28,073 nt of DNA from JAKACA01 sp050010115 (GCA_050010115.1 JBEKLQ010000048.1:1-28073), one strand, 5' to 3'; shown: positions 20,339 to 28,073, counted from the first letter of the stretch. Program-made: numbers and translations. The notes: a model not told the origin generated them from the letters alone.

Positions 20339-23044
20339 GTGTGCGGCATCGCGGGCTTCATCGGCCCGAGCGACCCCGAGCTGCTCGCGGCCATGTGCGA
20401 GCGCATCGTCCATCGGGGCCCTGACGACGAGGGCTACCTGGAGCGCGACTTCGCCAGCCTCGGGCACCGCCGCCTGTCGATCATCGACCTCGAGCACGGC
20501 CACGAGCCCATGTCGAACCCGGACGGCGACGTGCACCTCATCTACAACGGCGAGGTCTACAACTTCCGTGAGCTGCGCCAGGAGCTGGAAGCCGACCGGA
20601 AGTTCTCGACCACGTGCGACGCCGAGGTCGTCTTGGCGGCCTACGAGCGGTGGGGGACGGGGTGTTTTGAGCGGTTCAACGGCATGTGGGCGCTGGCGAT
20701 CCTCGACGAGCGCGGCACCAGGCAGGGCGCCGAGCCACGGCTCGTCCTCAGCCGTGACCACCTCGGCATCAAGCCCCTCTACGTCGCCCAGGTGGGCGAC
20801 CGGTACCTGTTCGCCTCCGAGATCAAGGCACTGCTGGCAGCGCCTGAGCTGAAGCCGGGGGTCGACATCCAGCACTTGGCCGAATACCTGCAGCGCGGCC
20901 TTCACGACCACGACGAGCGCACGTTCTTCGAGGGCGTGAGCCAGATCAGGCCGGCGACGGCGGTCACGATCGGCATCACGTCGGGCGAGCGCGACGTCCA
21001 CACGTACTGGCAGCCGAAGCTGACGGCGGATAGCCCGGCCGACCCGTCGGCCTTCAAGGAGGCATTCGAAAAGGCGATCGAGCGCCGCCTGGTCGCCGAC
21101 GTCACTGTCGGGACCTGCTTGTCAGGTGGCCTCGACTCGTCCTCCATCGTGTGCGTGATGAGCCGGCTGCTGGCCGAGGGTGCTCCTGACGCAGCCAGCA
21201 TGGGCGACCGGTTGCGCACGTTCTCAGCGGTATTCGACGGCGACCCGATCGACGAGCAGGAGTACATCGAACCGGTGCTCGCCGCCTCTGGTGCCGATTC
21301 CGACTTCGTCCGGCCGAGGTCCGGAGAGCTGTTCAGCGATCTCCCGCTCGTCGTCTGGCACCAGGACGAGCCGATGGTGTCGTCCGGCCCATACGCCCAG
21401 TACCGGGTGATGGAGCTCGCCAAACCCAAGGCCAAAGTGCTGCTCGACGGCCAGGGTGGCGACGAATTGCTCGCCGGTTACGTGCCGTACCAGTACGTCT
21501 ACCTGCGACAGCTGGCCAAGTCCCGGGACCTCGCCACGCTTCGGACGCTCTCGAAAGAGACGTTCCCCGCCCGCGACATCCTCTCACCCCTCGCTCGGCA
21601 AAAGGTGGCCGATCGGCGGCGCACGGTCGATCCCGCTACCTACTGCCCCGCGCTGCTCGGCGATCCTGCGAGGGCTGCCGGCGTGCGCGCCGCCGATCAC
21701 CGGGTACGCGACGACTTGAAGACGCGCCTGCTGCAGGACCTCACGCTCTACAGCCTGCCGTCGTTGTTGCGGTACGAGGACCGTAATTCGATGGCGCACT
21801 CGATCGAGTCGAGGCCACCGTTCCTGGACCAGGAGCTGGTCGAGCTCGTGCTGTCCCTGCCGGCCGACGCGATCATCCGAGACGGATGGAGCCGGTGGAT
21901 CTTTCGCGAGGCGATGAAAGGAGTACTGCCGGAGAAGATCCGCTTGCGGCGCAAGAAGATCGGCTTCACGACTCCGGAGATGCGGTGGTTGCGTGCCGAG
22001 CGGGCGACGATCCAAGGCATATTTCGCTCGCCGGCGTTCTGCTCCCGACCCTACTGGGACGCGCCGGCGCTGGCTCGGGCGTTCAAGGCGGCGTGCGAAG
22101 GTGAGCTCGAGGAGTCGCCGCTGTTCTGGCGGATCCTGAACGTCGAGGCCTGGCTCAGGGTGTTCCACGGTGGCGCGCCGATGGCGCCGCTCGGCCGCCG
22201 GCCGGCGGACGCCCGCACGCTGCACGGTGCCGGCGATGCCGAATGCGTCGAGTTGCTCGGCGGCGAGGCGGCGGCGTGGGCGACGGTGACCCCGAACCTG
22301 GGCCGTCACGTCTTCTGTTGCGGGCCGGACGGGCGCAACGTCTACGGTCGGGCGCCCGTCCGCACCCCGCGCATCACCGCGGGCGACGATCTCGACCGCA
22401 TCGTGACGGACTCGGTCCTCTCGGTCGAAGGTGGCCGTCTCGGAGTCGAGGAGGGCGACATCATCGCCGTCTCGGAGAAGGCGGTGGCGGTCAGCCAGGG
22501 GCGGTCGTTTCCCGTGTCGTCGATCCAGGCGAGGCTGCTGGCGCGTGTGCTCTGCCGCTTCGTGGCCAAGGGCCCAGCGGGGATCGGGTTGGGTATTCCG
22601 GCGACGATGCAGCTGGCGATCGACGAGGCGGGAGCCGGCCGGATCCTGCTGGCGACGGCAGCTGCCGGGCTGACGCGGCTAGTCGGGCGGCACGGGACCT
22701 TCTACCGCGTCGCCGGTGCCCGGGTGGCGGCGATCGACGGCCCGACGGCCGGCACGCTGCCACCGTTCGACACCCATGCCAAGCTGCCTCCGTCGGACCC
22801 CGACGCTGTCGCGGATCGGTTGGCGCGGCGGTTGGCGGAGGAAGCAGGCGGTCCCGTGCACGTAGCGGTCATCGACGCCAACGACCGCGGCGTTGTCGTG
22901 CTCGGTGGCAGCCGGGGGCTCGACCGGCCCCTGATCGCCTGGCTCTTCGGCGACAACCCGCTCGGGCAGGGCACCGAGCAGACGCCGGTGGCGCTGATCC
23001 GGTATGTCGGCCGCGTCGCGCCGGTCCCGCTGAGCCGCGGCTGA
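20339..23044 (+). CDS. Asparagine synthetase fused to a CofE (F420-0:glutamate ligase)-like domain
   Basis: This 901-residue protein begins MCGIAGF, so Cys 2 is the glutaminase nucleophile once Met is removed. RGPDDEG (26-32) and the class II amidotransferase domain (1-190) follow. The synthetase part (about 235-610) has the PP-loop SGGLDSSS (262-269) and DGQGGDELLAGY (370-381). It makes asparagine, or amidates another carboxylate, from glutamine and ATP. From about 670 to 895 lies a second domain: EGDIIAVSEKAVAVSQGR (705-722) and LPPSDPDAVADRLARRL (816-832), then VAVIDANDRG, match the start and middle of CofE. Two CofE-like Asp positions differ, so it may not use GTP/F420 precursors. AsnB is normally about 600 residues, so the C-terminal domain is an added module. 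It starts 4 bases after the acyltransferase gene. Confidence 0.85.
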   Translation: MCGIAGFIGPSDPELLAAMCERIVHRGPDDEGYLERDFASLGHRRLSIIDLEHGHEPMSNPDGDVHLIYNGEVYNFRELRQELEADRKFSTTCDAEVVLAAYERWGTGCFERFNGMWALAILDERGTRQGAEPRLVLSRDHLGIKPLYVAQVGDRYLFASEIKALLAAPELKPGVDIQHLAEYLQRGLHDHDERTFFEGVSQIRPATAVTIGITSGERDVHTYWQPKLTADSPADPSAFKEAFEKAIERRLVADVTVGTCLSGGLDSSSIVCVMSRLLAEGAPDAASMGDRLRTFSAVFDGDPIDEQEYIEPVLAASGADSDFVRPRSGELFSDLPLVVWHQDEPMVSSGPYAQYRVMELAKPKAKVLLDGQGGDELLAGYVPYQYVYLRQLAKSRDLATLRTLSKETFPARDILSPLARQKVADRRRTVDPATYCPALLGDPARAAGVRAADHRVRDDLKTRLLQDLTLYSLPSLLRYEDRNSMAHSIESRPPFLDQELVELVLSLPADAIIRDGWSRWIFREAMKGVLPEKIRLRRKKIGFTTPEMRWLRAERATIQGIFRSPAFCSRPYWDAPALARAFKAACEGELEESPLFWRILNVEAWLRVFHGGAPMAPLGRRPADARTLHGAGDAECVELLGGEAAAWATVTPNLGRHVFCCGPDGRNVYGRAPVRTPRITAGDDLDRIVTDSVLSVEGGRLGVEEGDIIAVSEKAVAVSQGRSFPVSSIQARLLARVLCRFVAKGPAGIGLGIPATMQLAIDEAGAGRILLATAAAGLTRLVGRHGTFYRVAGARVAAIDGPTAGTLPPFDTHAKLPPSDPDAVADRLARRLAEEAGGPVHVAVIDANDRGVVVLGGSRGLDRPLIAWLFGDNPLGQGTEQTPVALIRYVGRVAPVPLSRG

Positions 23045-26000
23045 TCAGCTCGTATACGAGAACGCCACCGCTTTCGAGAGACCCCCGAGGCTGAGCACGC
23101 TCACACCGCCCGGCACCGGCGTCGGTGTCGATCTTCCCGCCGGGAGGACGGGCAAGACGAGGATCCTGTCAGTGGTCACCGAGACGAAGCCGGGGTAGGT
23201 GTTCGCCCATCGCGTCCCCACGCCGATGTCGATCCAGTTCAGCGTGAGGACGTTGAAGCCGGAGCCGTGGATGGTGATCGGCTTGTCGGTGCCCTCGCTG
23301 TACGGGTTGGGCGTGATCGACGTGATCGTGGGGACCGGCGCGTAGTCGTACTCGGACCGCGCAGGACCGACCTCGGTCCCCGGCGTGGGCACGACGATGC
23401 CCTCGTCGTTGCCGGTCATGTTGCCCGTGTAGGGCGCCAGGATCACCGACGTCGGGCTCTTGCCGTTCTCGCCCGTCACCACGACCTCCACCTGGCAGGT
23501 GTTCGCTGGGTCGAAACCCTTTCCGGTCGTGCACTGAGTCGCCTTGCTCTCAGGAGGCACGACGACTTGGAGCTCGTAGTTCGTGAGGTACTTGACGGTC
23601 TTTGCACGGACGCCACCGAATGTGACGGAACGCCGCGGGCCGCCGACGACACCGAAACCGGAGCCGAACACGTCGACCGTGTTGCCACCGGCGATCGGGC
23701 CGCCCGAGGGGCCGACCGCGCTCACCGATGGCACGAGCGCGCCGGGGGATCCGGCGAGGTAGACATACCGGCTTGTGGTCGGATCCGCTCGGCTCGTGGT
23801 GACGCCCGAGGCGGTATCGACCGTGACGGTGACATCGACTGGCCCCGGCGTTCTCCCGGTCTCACCGCCGGTCCCGGGTTGGGGAGCCGAGGGCGGAACG
23901 GTAACCGAGATCGCCGTGGACGACTCGACGGTGAACGCCGTGGCACGCGTCGGTCCGAAACTGATCGCCTCGACCGTGACGCCCGAACCAGAGAAGCCCT
24001 GGCCCTTTAGCGCGATCACATTCCCGCCGTTGGCCGAGCCGTGGGCGGGCTTGAGGCCGGTCACTGCCACTTGGGCGTTGGAGGGAGTGAGCAGGCTGCA
24101 CAGGGACGCGGCCAGACCGCCGCCGGTGGGCGCTCCGTCGGGACCGCCCACGGGGTCGGTGACGACCGGTGACCCGAGACCTGATGCCAAGTCATAGCCC
24201 GCCGTGGCCGGGTAGCCCTTGCCGAGCCGGAAGATGTCGTTGGTCCCGACCGTGATGTCGTCGAAGTCGGTGCCCGCCGGCGTGGTCGCTTCGGCCTCGT
24301 ATAGGGCGGGGGCGGCGAATCCGAGATCGCGCGAGTGGTTCGTGGGGTTCACGGCGAGGTTCAAACAACCGGTGCTGGCGGAGATATCGGTGGTGATGGC
24401 TGCCCACATGGGCGCCGAGGTGGACGTGCCGCCGATAGTGCCCCAGCCGCCGGCGTTGGACTGGTAGTACGACGTCCCGGTGTCCTCGTCGGCGTCGATC
24501 GTGATGTCGGGCACCTCGCGGCACGGTGGCGTGGCCAGGTTGATGGTGCGGCGCCGGCCGTTGGAGGCCGGCACACAGAACGCGTACGCCGCCGACTGCG
24601 AGTAGGAGTTCGACACACCCGGCACGCCTGAGTCGGCTTGCCAGCCCGGGCTCGGCCACGTGGTCGAGATCCCTCCACCGCCCCCGCCACCGAAGGCACC
24701 GTCGTCCCACACGGTCTGCGTAGGTGGCTGGGTGTCGCTGTGGAGGGACGTACCGCCGACGCCGATCACGAAGGGCTGGCTGGCGGGGTCGTCGACCGCC
24801 AGTGGCGGCGAGACGGCGTGGGACACGAAAGAGCAGTCATTCGAGCCCGAGTCGCCTGCGGCGGCGAAGGTGGACTGGCCTTGGGCAGCCGCCTCTTCGA
24901 ATATCTCGTTCTCGACTTCCTGGGCGCCGGGGGACGCGACCTCGAATGCCGGTTCGCACAAGCCCCAGCTCGTGCTGATGACATTCGCCGAGTCGTTGCT
25001 CACCATGGCGTTGTAGATGCCTGTCGTGGCATAAACCATGCCGATGTCGGTGCCCGGAGCTTCGTAGACCTGGATATGGGCCTGTGGAGCCAGCGCCGAG
25101 ACATCCTCGACGTCGAGCACGGCCTCACCGGAGCCCGAGCCCACCGGGATCCCGCCGTCGACCTTGACGACGCTCAAGCGGGACAGCATCCGGGTGGCGT
25201 TCGCCGCCCCGAAGTAGCAGGTGTCGAAGGTGTCGATGTCGCTCGTGAGGAACGGCTCGAGCTCGAAGATGGCGACCGTCTCGCCTTGGCCGAGCGCGCC
25301 CTTGTCATAGAGGCCTTCGACGCCGTAAGCGCTGGCGAGCTGGTCGAACGTCCAGCCGTCGTAGCGCGCTGCTCCTGTCTGAGCCGCTGTGCAGGCCTGC
25401 GGGCCGCCGTTGCTCGCCTGGTGGACGGGGGCGCGGGCTGCGGCGCGGCGAGCGTCGGTTGCGGGCGCGTGTGGGTGCTCGATGAAACTGTGCGGTGCGA
25501 TGAGCTGGTCGAGCCCGAGAACGGCTGTGACGTCCTTGGCGATCGGGCTCTGCAGCATCGGTGCGGCTGTCGCTCCCCAGCCGTTCGTGCCGTCGTCGAG
25601 CTTGTACGCCTTGAGGTTCACCTGCAGCGCCCGCTGGATGACGGCGACCGAAGCCGTCACCGGCATGATCAAGCCGTTGCGCGACGGGGCCGAGACCTTG
25701 AGGCCCTCAGCCTCGAGGACCTGGCGGACGGCTCGGATGGTCGAGGGCGCCGGCCCGAACGCCGCCCGAAACCCCGCCGGGTCGATGAAATGCCCGAAGT
25801 CGGCAGAGCCAGGGGTGTTGACGCTCTTCGCGTAGGCCGCCAGGGCTGCGGGGTCGCGGGGGGCGAGCGCAATGCCGAGACGCATCTGCCGGGTTGCCGG
25901 GAGCGAGCCGAGCTGTTCGGTGCCCGGGGGGGCGACGGCGGCGCGCCCGAGTTGCACGAGTGGGGCGTGCAGTATCGCTTGGAGCGCTGCGGCAGTGGTC

Positions 26001-26122
26001 GTGGCGCCGCCGGTAGCAGCGCTGCCGCTGGCGGCGGCGGCTCCGGGGGCTCCGAGGGCTCCGAGGGTGAGCGAGATGCCTGCCGCTAATGCGGCTCCAA
26101 TCCGCGTGATCCGTGCTCGCAA
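23045..26122 (-). CDS. Secreted S53 (sedolisin/kumamolisin) serine-carboxyl peptidase with IPT/TIG domains
   Basis: This 1025-residue exported protease starts with a signal peptide (RARITRIG, then a hydrophobic stretch to about 31), continues with a pro-kumamolisin activation domain (about 53-215), the S53 catalytic domain (about 235-675) and three IPT/TIG beta-sandwiches (about 686-745, 797-890 and 930-1025). Catalytic Glu 333 and Asp 337 (GEAVLDVED), the oxyanion Asp 424 (AAGDSGSND) and Ser 567 (GGTSTSAP) are all present, as is the calcium-site region DFDDITVGTNDIF. It should be an acid-active extracellular endopeptidase. The TTG at 26122 is chosen for the AGGAG site 8 bases upstream; GTG 26143 would add 7 residues. 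Its stop abuts that of the AsnB fusion (TGATCA). Confidence 0.9.
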   Translation of the reverse strand: MRARITRIGAALAAGISLTLGALGAPGAAAASGSAATGGATTTAAALQAILHAPLVQLGRAAVAPPGTEQLGSLPATRQMRLGIALAPRDPAALAAYAKSVNTPGSADFGHFIDPAGFRAAFGPAPSTIRAVRQVLEAEGLKVSAPSRNGLIMPVTASVAVIQRALQVNLKAYKLDDGTNGWGATAAPMLQSPIAKDVTAVLGLDQLIAPHSFIEHPHAPATDARRAAARAPVHQASNGGPQACTAAQTGAARYDGWTFDQLASAYGVEGLYDKGALGQGETVAIFELEPFLTSDIDTFDTCYFGAANATRMLSRLSVVKVDGGIPVGSGSGEAVLDVEDVSALAPQAHIQVYEAPGTDIGMVYATTGIYNAMVSNDSANVISTSWGLCEPAFEVASPGAQEVENEIFEEAAAQGQSTFAAAGDSGSNDCSFVSHAVSPPLAVDDPASQPFVIGVGGTSLHSDTQPPTQTVWDDGAFGGGGGGGISTTWPSPGWQADSGVPGVSNSYSQSAAYAFCVPASNGRRRTINLATPPCREVPDITIDADEDTGTSYYQSNAGGWGTIGGTSTSAPMWAAITTDISASTGCLNLAVNPTNHSRDLGFAAPALYEAEATTPAGTDFDDITVGTNDIFRLGKGYPATAGYDLASGLGSPVVTDPVGGPDGAPTGGGLAASLCSLLTPSNAQVAVTGLKPAHGSANGGNVIALKGQGFSGSGVTVEAISFGPTRATAFTVESSTAISVTVPPSAPQPGTGGETGRTPGPVDVTVTVDTASGVTTSRADPTTSRYVYLAGSPGALVPSVSAVGPSGGPIAGGNTVDVFGSGFGVVGGPRRSVTFGGVRAKTVKYLTNYELQVVVPPESKATQCTTGKGFDPANTCQVEVVVTGENGKSPTSVILAPYTGNMTGNDEGIVVPTPGTEVGPARSEYDYAPVPTITSITPNPYSEGTDKPITIHGSGFNVLTLNWIDIGVGTRWANTYPGFVSVTTDRILVLPVLPAGRSTPTPVPGGVSVLSLGGLSKAVAFSYTS

Positions 26123-26130
26123 CGGCTCGT

Positions 26131-26135
26131 CTCCT
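26131..26135 (-). promoter_or_regulatory. Ribosome binding site of the S53 peptidase
   Basis: AGGAG on the minus strand, 8 bases before the TTG at 26122. It supports the TTG over GTG 26143, which would place the site inside the coding sequence. Confidence 0.55.
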
Positions 26136-26172
26136 TGGCTCACGTGTACCAGCGACGCTGCTTGGCCGAGGC

Positions 26173-26178
26173 AGCCTA
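26173..26178 (-). promoter_or_regulatory. Possible -10 element of the S53 peptidase
   Basis: TAGGCT on the minus strand, about 50 bases before TTG 26122, which would give a leader of about 44 bases with the ribosome site. Only the hexamer supports it. Confidence 0.3.
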
Positions 26179-26212
26179 GCGGGACGCCCACGGGGGGTCC
26201 GTGCCGTGTCGC

Positions 26213-26218
26213 TAGTGT
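26213..26218 (+). promoter_or_regulatory. -10 element of the third GNAT gene (leaderless)
   Basis: TAGTGT is followed by 6 bases and GTG 26225, the same geometry as before rimO. Confidence 0.5.
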
Positions 26219-26224
26219 GCGATC

Positions 26225-26758
26225 GTGGCCACGCCCGGTGACCGAGTTCTCGTTAGGACCAGTGCCGGTGAGTCGCTGACGCTCGGACCGTTGACGGGCG
26301 ACGAGATGGAGCAACTGTTCTCGTTGTTCGGGGATGTGGTGGCGCGGGGGGACGGGTTTCCTCAGGCGGCGCCGCTCACCCGTGAGGTGTTCGAGGCGAC
26401 GTGGGTGCGACCGGTGAGCGCGGTGATCGGTGCGCGAGCGGCGGGCGGTGGTGACCTGCTCGGGGCGTACTACCTGAAGCCGAACTTCGCTCCTCGTGCT
26501 GGTCACATTGCCAATGCGGGGTACGTCGTCGCCGGTGAGGCCCGTGGCCGTGGGATCGGAAGAGCGCTACTGCGGGACACGGTGTGGAGGGCGCCGTTGT
26601 TGGGGTTCCGTGCCGTGCAGTTCAACCTCGTCTTTGCCTCCAATCCGGCCCGGGGTCTTTACGAGGAGATGGGGTGGCGCGAGATCGGGCGGATTCCTGA
26701 TGCGGTCGACGGTGAGGAGGCCATCATCTACTGGCGCCGGGTGCCCGACGCTGATTGA
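26225..26758 (+). CDS. GNAT family N-acetyltransferase, amino-acid acetyltransferase type
   Basis: This 177-residue GNAT shows motif A in NAGYVVAGEARGRGIGRALL (97-116; the R/GxGxG loop is 107-112), FNLVFASNPARGLYEEMGWRE (133-153) with the Asn and Tyr typical of this group, and an end strand. Related proteins acetylate amino acids, antibiotics such as phosphinothricin analogues, or small amines; which applies is unknown. GTG 26225 is set by the -10 spacing. It is unlike the other two GNATs in the window in length and motif details. It diverges from the S53 peptidase and is followed at once by a 9-bp repeat array. Confidence 0.85.
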   Translation: MATPGDRVLVRTSAGESLTLGPLTGDEMEQLFSLFGDVVARGDGFPQAAPLTREVFEATWVRPVSAVIGARAAGGGDLLGAYYLKPNFAPRAGHIANAGYVVAGEARGRGIGRALLRDTVWRAPLLGFRAVQFNLVFASNPARGLYEEMGWREIGRIPDAVDGEEAIIYWRRVPDAD

Positions 26759-26759
26759 G

Positions 26760-26804
26760 TTGAGCCTGTTGAGCCTGTTGAGCCTGTTGAGCCTGTTGAG
26801 CCTT
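26760..26804. repeat. Five tandem 9-bp repeats
   Basis: TTGAGCCTG repeats at 26760, 26769, 26778, 26787 and 26796; the last copy ends TT. It begins 2 bases after the GNAT stop, in the 76-base gap between convergent genes. Related short strings occur at 18525-18540 (CTGTTGAGTCTTGAG) and 27632 (CTGAGTTGAG). Confidence 0.8.
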
Positions 26805-26834
26805 ACGGGATGCTCGCCGGTTGCTTTCGTGTGA

Positions 26835-27653
26835 TCAAGCGGAGCCCGCCTCGCTGAGGTCCGCAGCTTCGACGATGATCCACCCTCGTCCCGTGTCCTC
26901 TGACTCGTCGCAGTCGAGCACCTCGAACCTCGTGCTGGACCCGTCGGGGTTGGCGAGGCGTGCCGACACCCGCTGGTGGTAGTGGCCGGAGAACCACCAG
27001 CGTGGTCGGGCACTCGTCCAGATCGCTGACATGATCCGCCGGTGTGCCTCGCCAGGCGGCCAGCCAAGCAAGCCGGACACCGGGATCTCGACCGGGCAAT
27101 CATGCGCGACCACGACGTCGACTGGACCTGCGGCGAGGCACTGCTCGACCTCTGCGGCGGTCAGGGTCTCGCCCCGCCACCAGTCCACGCCTTCGATACG
27201 CGAGTCCTGGTCGATCGACGGCGCGCCACCGACGGCGAGGCACCGGTCGGCTCCTGGGAGTGGGAACACGGTGCCTCGAGGTGCCCACCGAAGGTGGGGA
27301 GCGATGGTGACGAGACCGTCGCTCTCAGGCACGAGCGTGGCAAGCCACTCGTGCCAGTCGTGGTTGCCTTCGATCACTGTCATGCCGGCATTGAGCCCGA
27401 CGAGGTGAGCGGAGACGTTCTGCAGGAACGCCTTGCCCTCCGGACCCGGCCAGAACCCGAAGTCGCCCACCTGCACGAATCGCCTTACTCCTTCTTCGGC
27501 GGCGAACTGGACGACGAAGTGCACCCACGGCTCGTTGCCGTGGCTGTCGCCGATGAAGCACACTGACTCGCGAGCCATGGGACCGAGTGTGACATGGGTA
27601 TCGAGGCTCGTCGCGCTCGGGTCGGTGCTGCCTGAGTTGAGTAGCCGGGTCAT
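26835..27653 (-). CDS. Calcineurin-like metallophosphoesterase
   Basis: This 272-residue protein has the dinuclear metal motifs in order: GDSHGN (35-40), GDFGFW (63-68), GNHDW (96-100), AHD (183-185) and SGHYH (222-226). The second Asp motif is complete and the fold is of the cytosolic phosphodiesterase type; the substrate (nucleotide, cyclic nucleotide or phosphoester) is unknown. ATG 27653 is used because it overlaps the stop of the upstream gene by 4 bases (ATGA, 27650-27653), which suggests coupling; the family core starts at ATG 27578 (MARESVCFIGD), which is an equally possible start without the 25-residue extension. Confidence 0.84.
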   Translation of the reverse strand: MTRLLNSGSTDPSATSLDTHVTLGPMARESVCFIGDSHGNEPWVHFVVQFAAEEGVRRFVQVGDFGFWPGPEGKAFLQNVSAHLVGLNAGMTVIEGNHDWHEWLATLVPESDGLVTIAPHLRWAPRGTVFPLPGADRCLAVGGAPSIDQDSRIEGVDWWRGETLTAAEVEQCLAAGPVDVVVAHDCPVEIPVSGLLGWPPGEAHRRIMSAIWTSARPRWWFSGHYHQRVSARLANPDGSSTRFEVLDCDESEDTGRGWIIVEAADLSEAGSA

Positions 27654-28073
27654 GGGTCTGCGAGCAGGCTGCCCTGCTGTGGCTGTCGTGCTGCGTCTGG
27701 GCTGGCCGTGCTGTTGGGCGCCGGCCCGCCGGACCTGGCATTGCCGTTGGGCGCCGTGCCGCCGGGCTGGCCGGTCACGCCTGAGCGCCCCGATCGGTCG
27801 GACCCGCCCTTGCCGTTGGGCGCCGGCCCGCCGGACCTGGCATTGCCGTTGGGCGCCGGCCCGCCGGACCTGGCATTGCCGTTGGGCGCCGGCCCGCCAG
27901 GCCCGCTTTGGCGCCGCCGTGCGCCCTCGCGCCTGCCGGTGCCCTCGCGCCTGCCCGTGCCCGTGCCGGTGCCGTCGCCCCGCTCACCGTCGCCCTCGCT
28001 CCTGCCGGCGCCGGGCGGTGGCACCCATCGCCAGTGGCCCGGTCCGCCCTCGATCCGGTAGCCGTGGCGGGTC
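27650..28073 (-). CDS. C-terminal part of an unknown, repeat-tailed protein
   Basis: The frame is open to the window edge; the last 141 codons are seen. It starts TRHGYRIEGGPGHWRWVPPP, which looks like the end of a DUF222/HNH-endonuclease-type protein of actinobacteria (the KTxHGW... region), but this is a tentative reading. The rest is low complexity: Arg/Gly/Glu-rich, then repeats of GGPAPNGNARS, ending GSLLADP. The stop overlaps the metallophosphoesterase ATG by 4 bases. The opposite strand is also open across this region, but the ATGA overlap and the structured start favour the minus strand. Confidence 0.5.
   Translation of the reverse strand, partial: TRHGYRIEGGPGHWRWVPPPGAGRSEGDGERGDGTGTGTGRREGTGRREGARRRQSGPGGPAPNGNARSGGPAPNGNARSGGPAPNGKGGSDRSGRSGVTGQPGGTAPNGNARSGGPAPNSTASPDAARQPQQGSLLADP
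27714..27908. repeat. 33-bp coding repeats
   Basis: Units starting TTGCCGTTGGGCGCCGGCCC occur at 27810-27842, 27843-27875 and 27876-27908 (the last diverging at its end), with a variant at 27741-27773 and a partial one at 27714-27740. On the minus strand each unit encodes the 11 residues GGPAPNGNARS. Confidence 0.8.

Noticed and set aside
19164..20852. 562-codon plus-strand frame
   Set aside because: Out of frame with the acyltransferase and AsnB, composed mostly of Arg, Gly and Ser; a shadow frame.
24638..26089. 483-codon plus-strand frame opposite the S53 peptidase
   Set aside because: Antisense of a gene with clear catalytic motifs; no domain of its own.
26760..26804. CRISPR-like array or IS end
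   Set aside because: 9-bp contiguous units without spacers or terminal inverted repeats.
27708..28061. Plus-strand Pro/Leu-rich frame over the 33-bp repeats
   Set aside because: The minus strand has an ATGA overlap with the next gene and a structured RHGYRIEGGPGHWRW start; still not fully excluded.

Overview
This is a very GC-rich, densely packed bacterial chromosomal segment that looks like Actinomycetota. Three things suggest this: the housekeeping run rimO-pgsA-cinA (then recA), the many GTG starts, and several promoters whose -10 element lies only 6-7 bases before the start codon, which implies leaderless mRNAs. An acidimicrobial-type lineage is my best guess, but that is inference; no rRNA, tRNA, CRISPR array, IS element or phage gene was found.

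Layout. 1-5200: the start of a UvrD-like helicase (leftward), a 6 x 18 bp tandem repeat between divergent promoters, then an alpha/beta hydrolase overlapping a membrane-anchored Mur-ligase-like gene, a Ddl-like ATP-grasp ligase and a PH/SHOCT membrane protein. 5200-7900: a leftward two-gene unit of GH1 glycosidase and galactokinase. 7900-9200: a 36-codon remnant of an alpha/beta hydrolase coupled to an alpha-methylacyl-CoA racemase-type CoA-transferase family III enzyme. 9200-15900: rimO-pgsA-cinA, then three leftward genes (unknown protein, GNAT, macrodomain) and recA. A LexA/SOS box sits between macrodomain and recA, and recA is followed by a strong nested hairpin. 15900-18750: a possible small Cys-rich ORF, a DsbA-like one-cysteine protein, a second GNAT, a LysR regulator, and a candidate small RNA or leader ending in a perfect 11-bp stem. 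18750-23044: a HAD-phosphatase/PlsC acyltransferase fusion with a Lys-Ala-Pro tail, followed after 4 bases by an asparagine synthetase fused to a CofE (F420-0:glutamate ligase)-like domain. 23045-28073: a secreted S53 (sedolisin) protease with IPT/TIG repeats, a third GNAT, a 9-bp repeat array, a metallophosphoesterase, and the repeat-rich C-terminus of a partial protein.

How the genes relate. The Mur-ligase-like and Ddl-like genes suggest an atypical amino-acid or peptide ligation step at the envelope. The glycosidase and galactokinase fit release and phosphorylation of galactose. rimO, pgsA, cinA and recA are housekeeping. The macrodomain-GNAT pair may share LexA control with recA. The most unusual single protein is the AsnB-CofE fusion, apparently cotranscribed with the HAD-acyltransferase.
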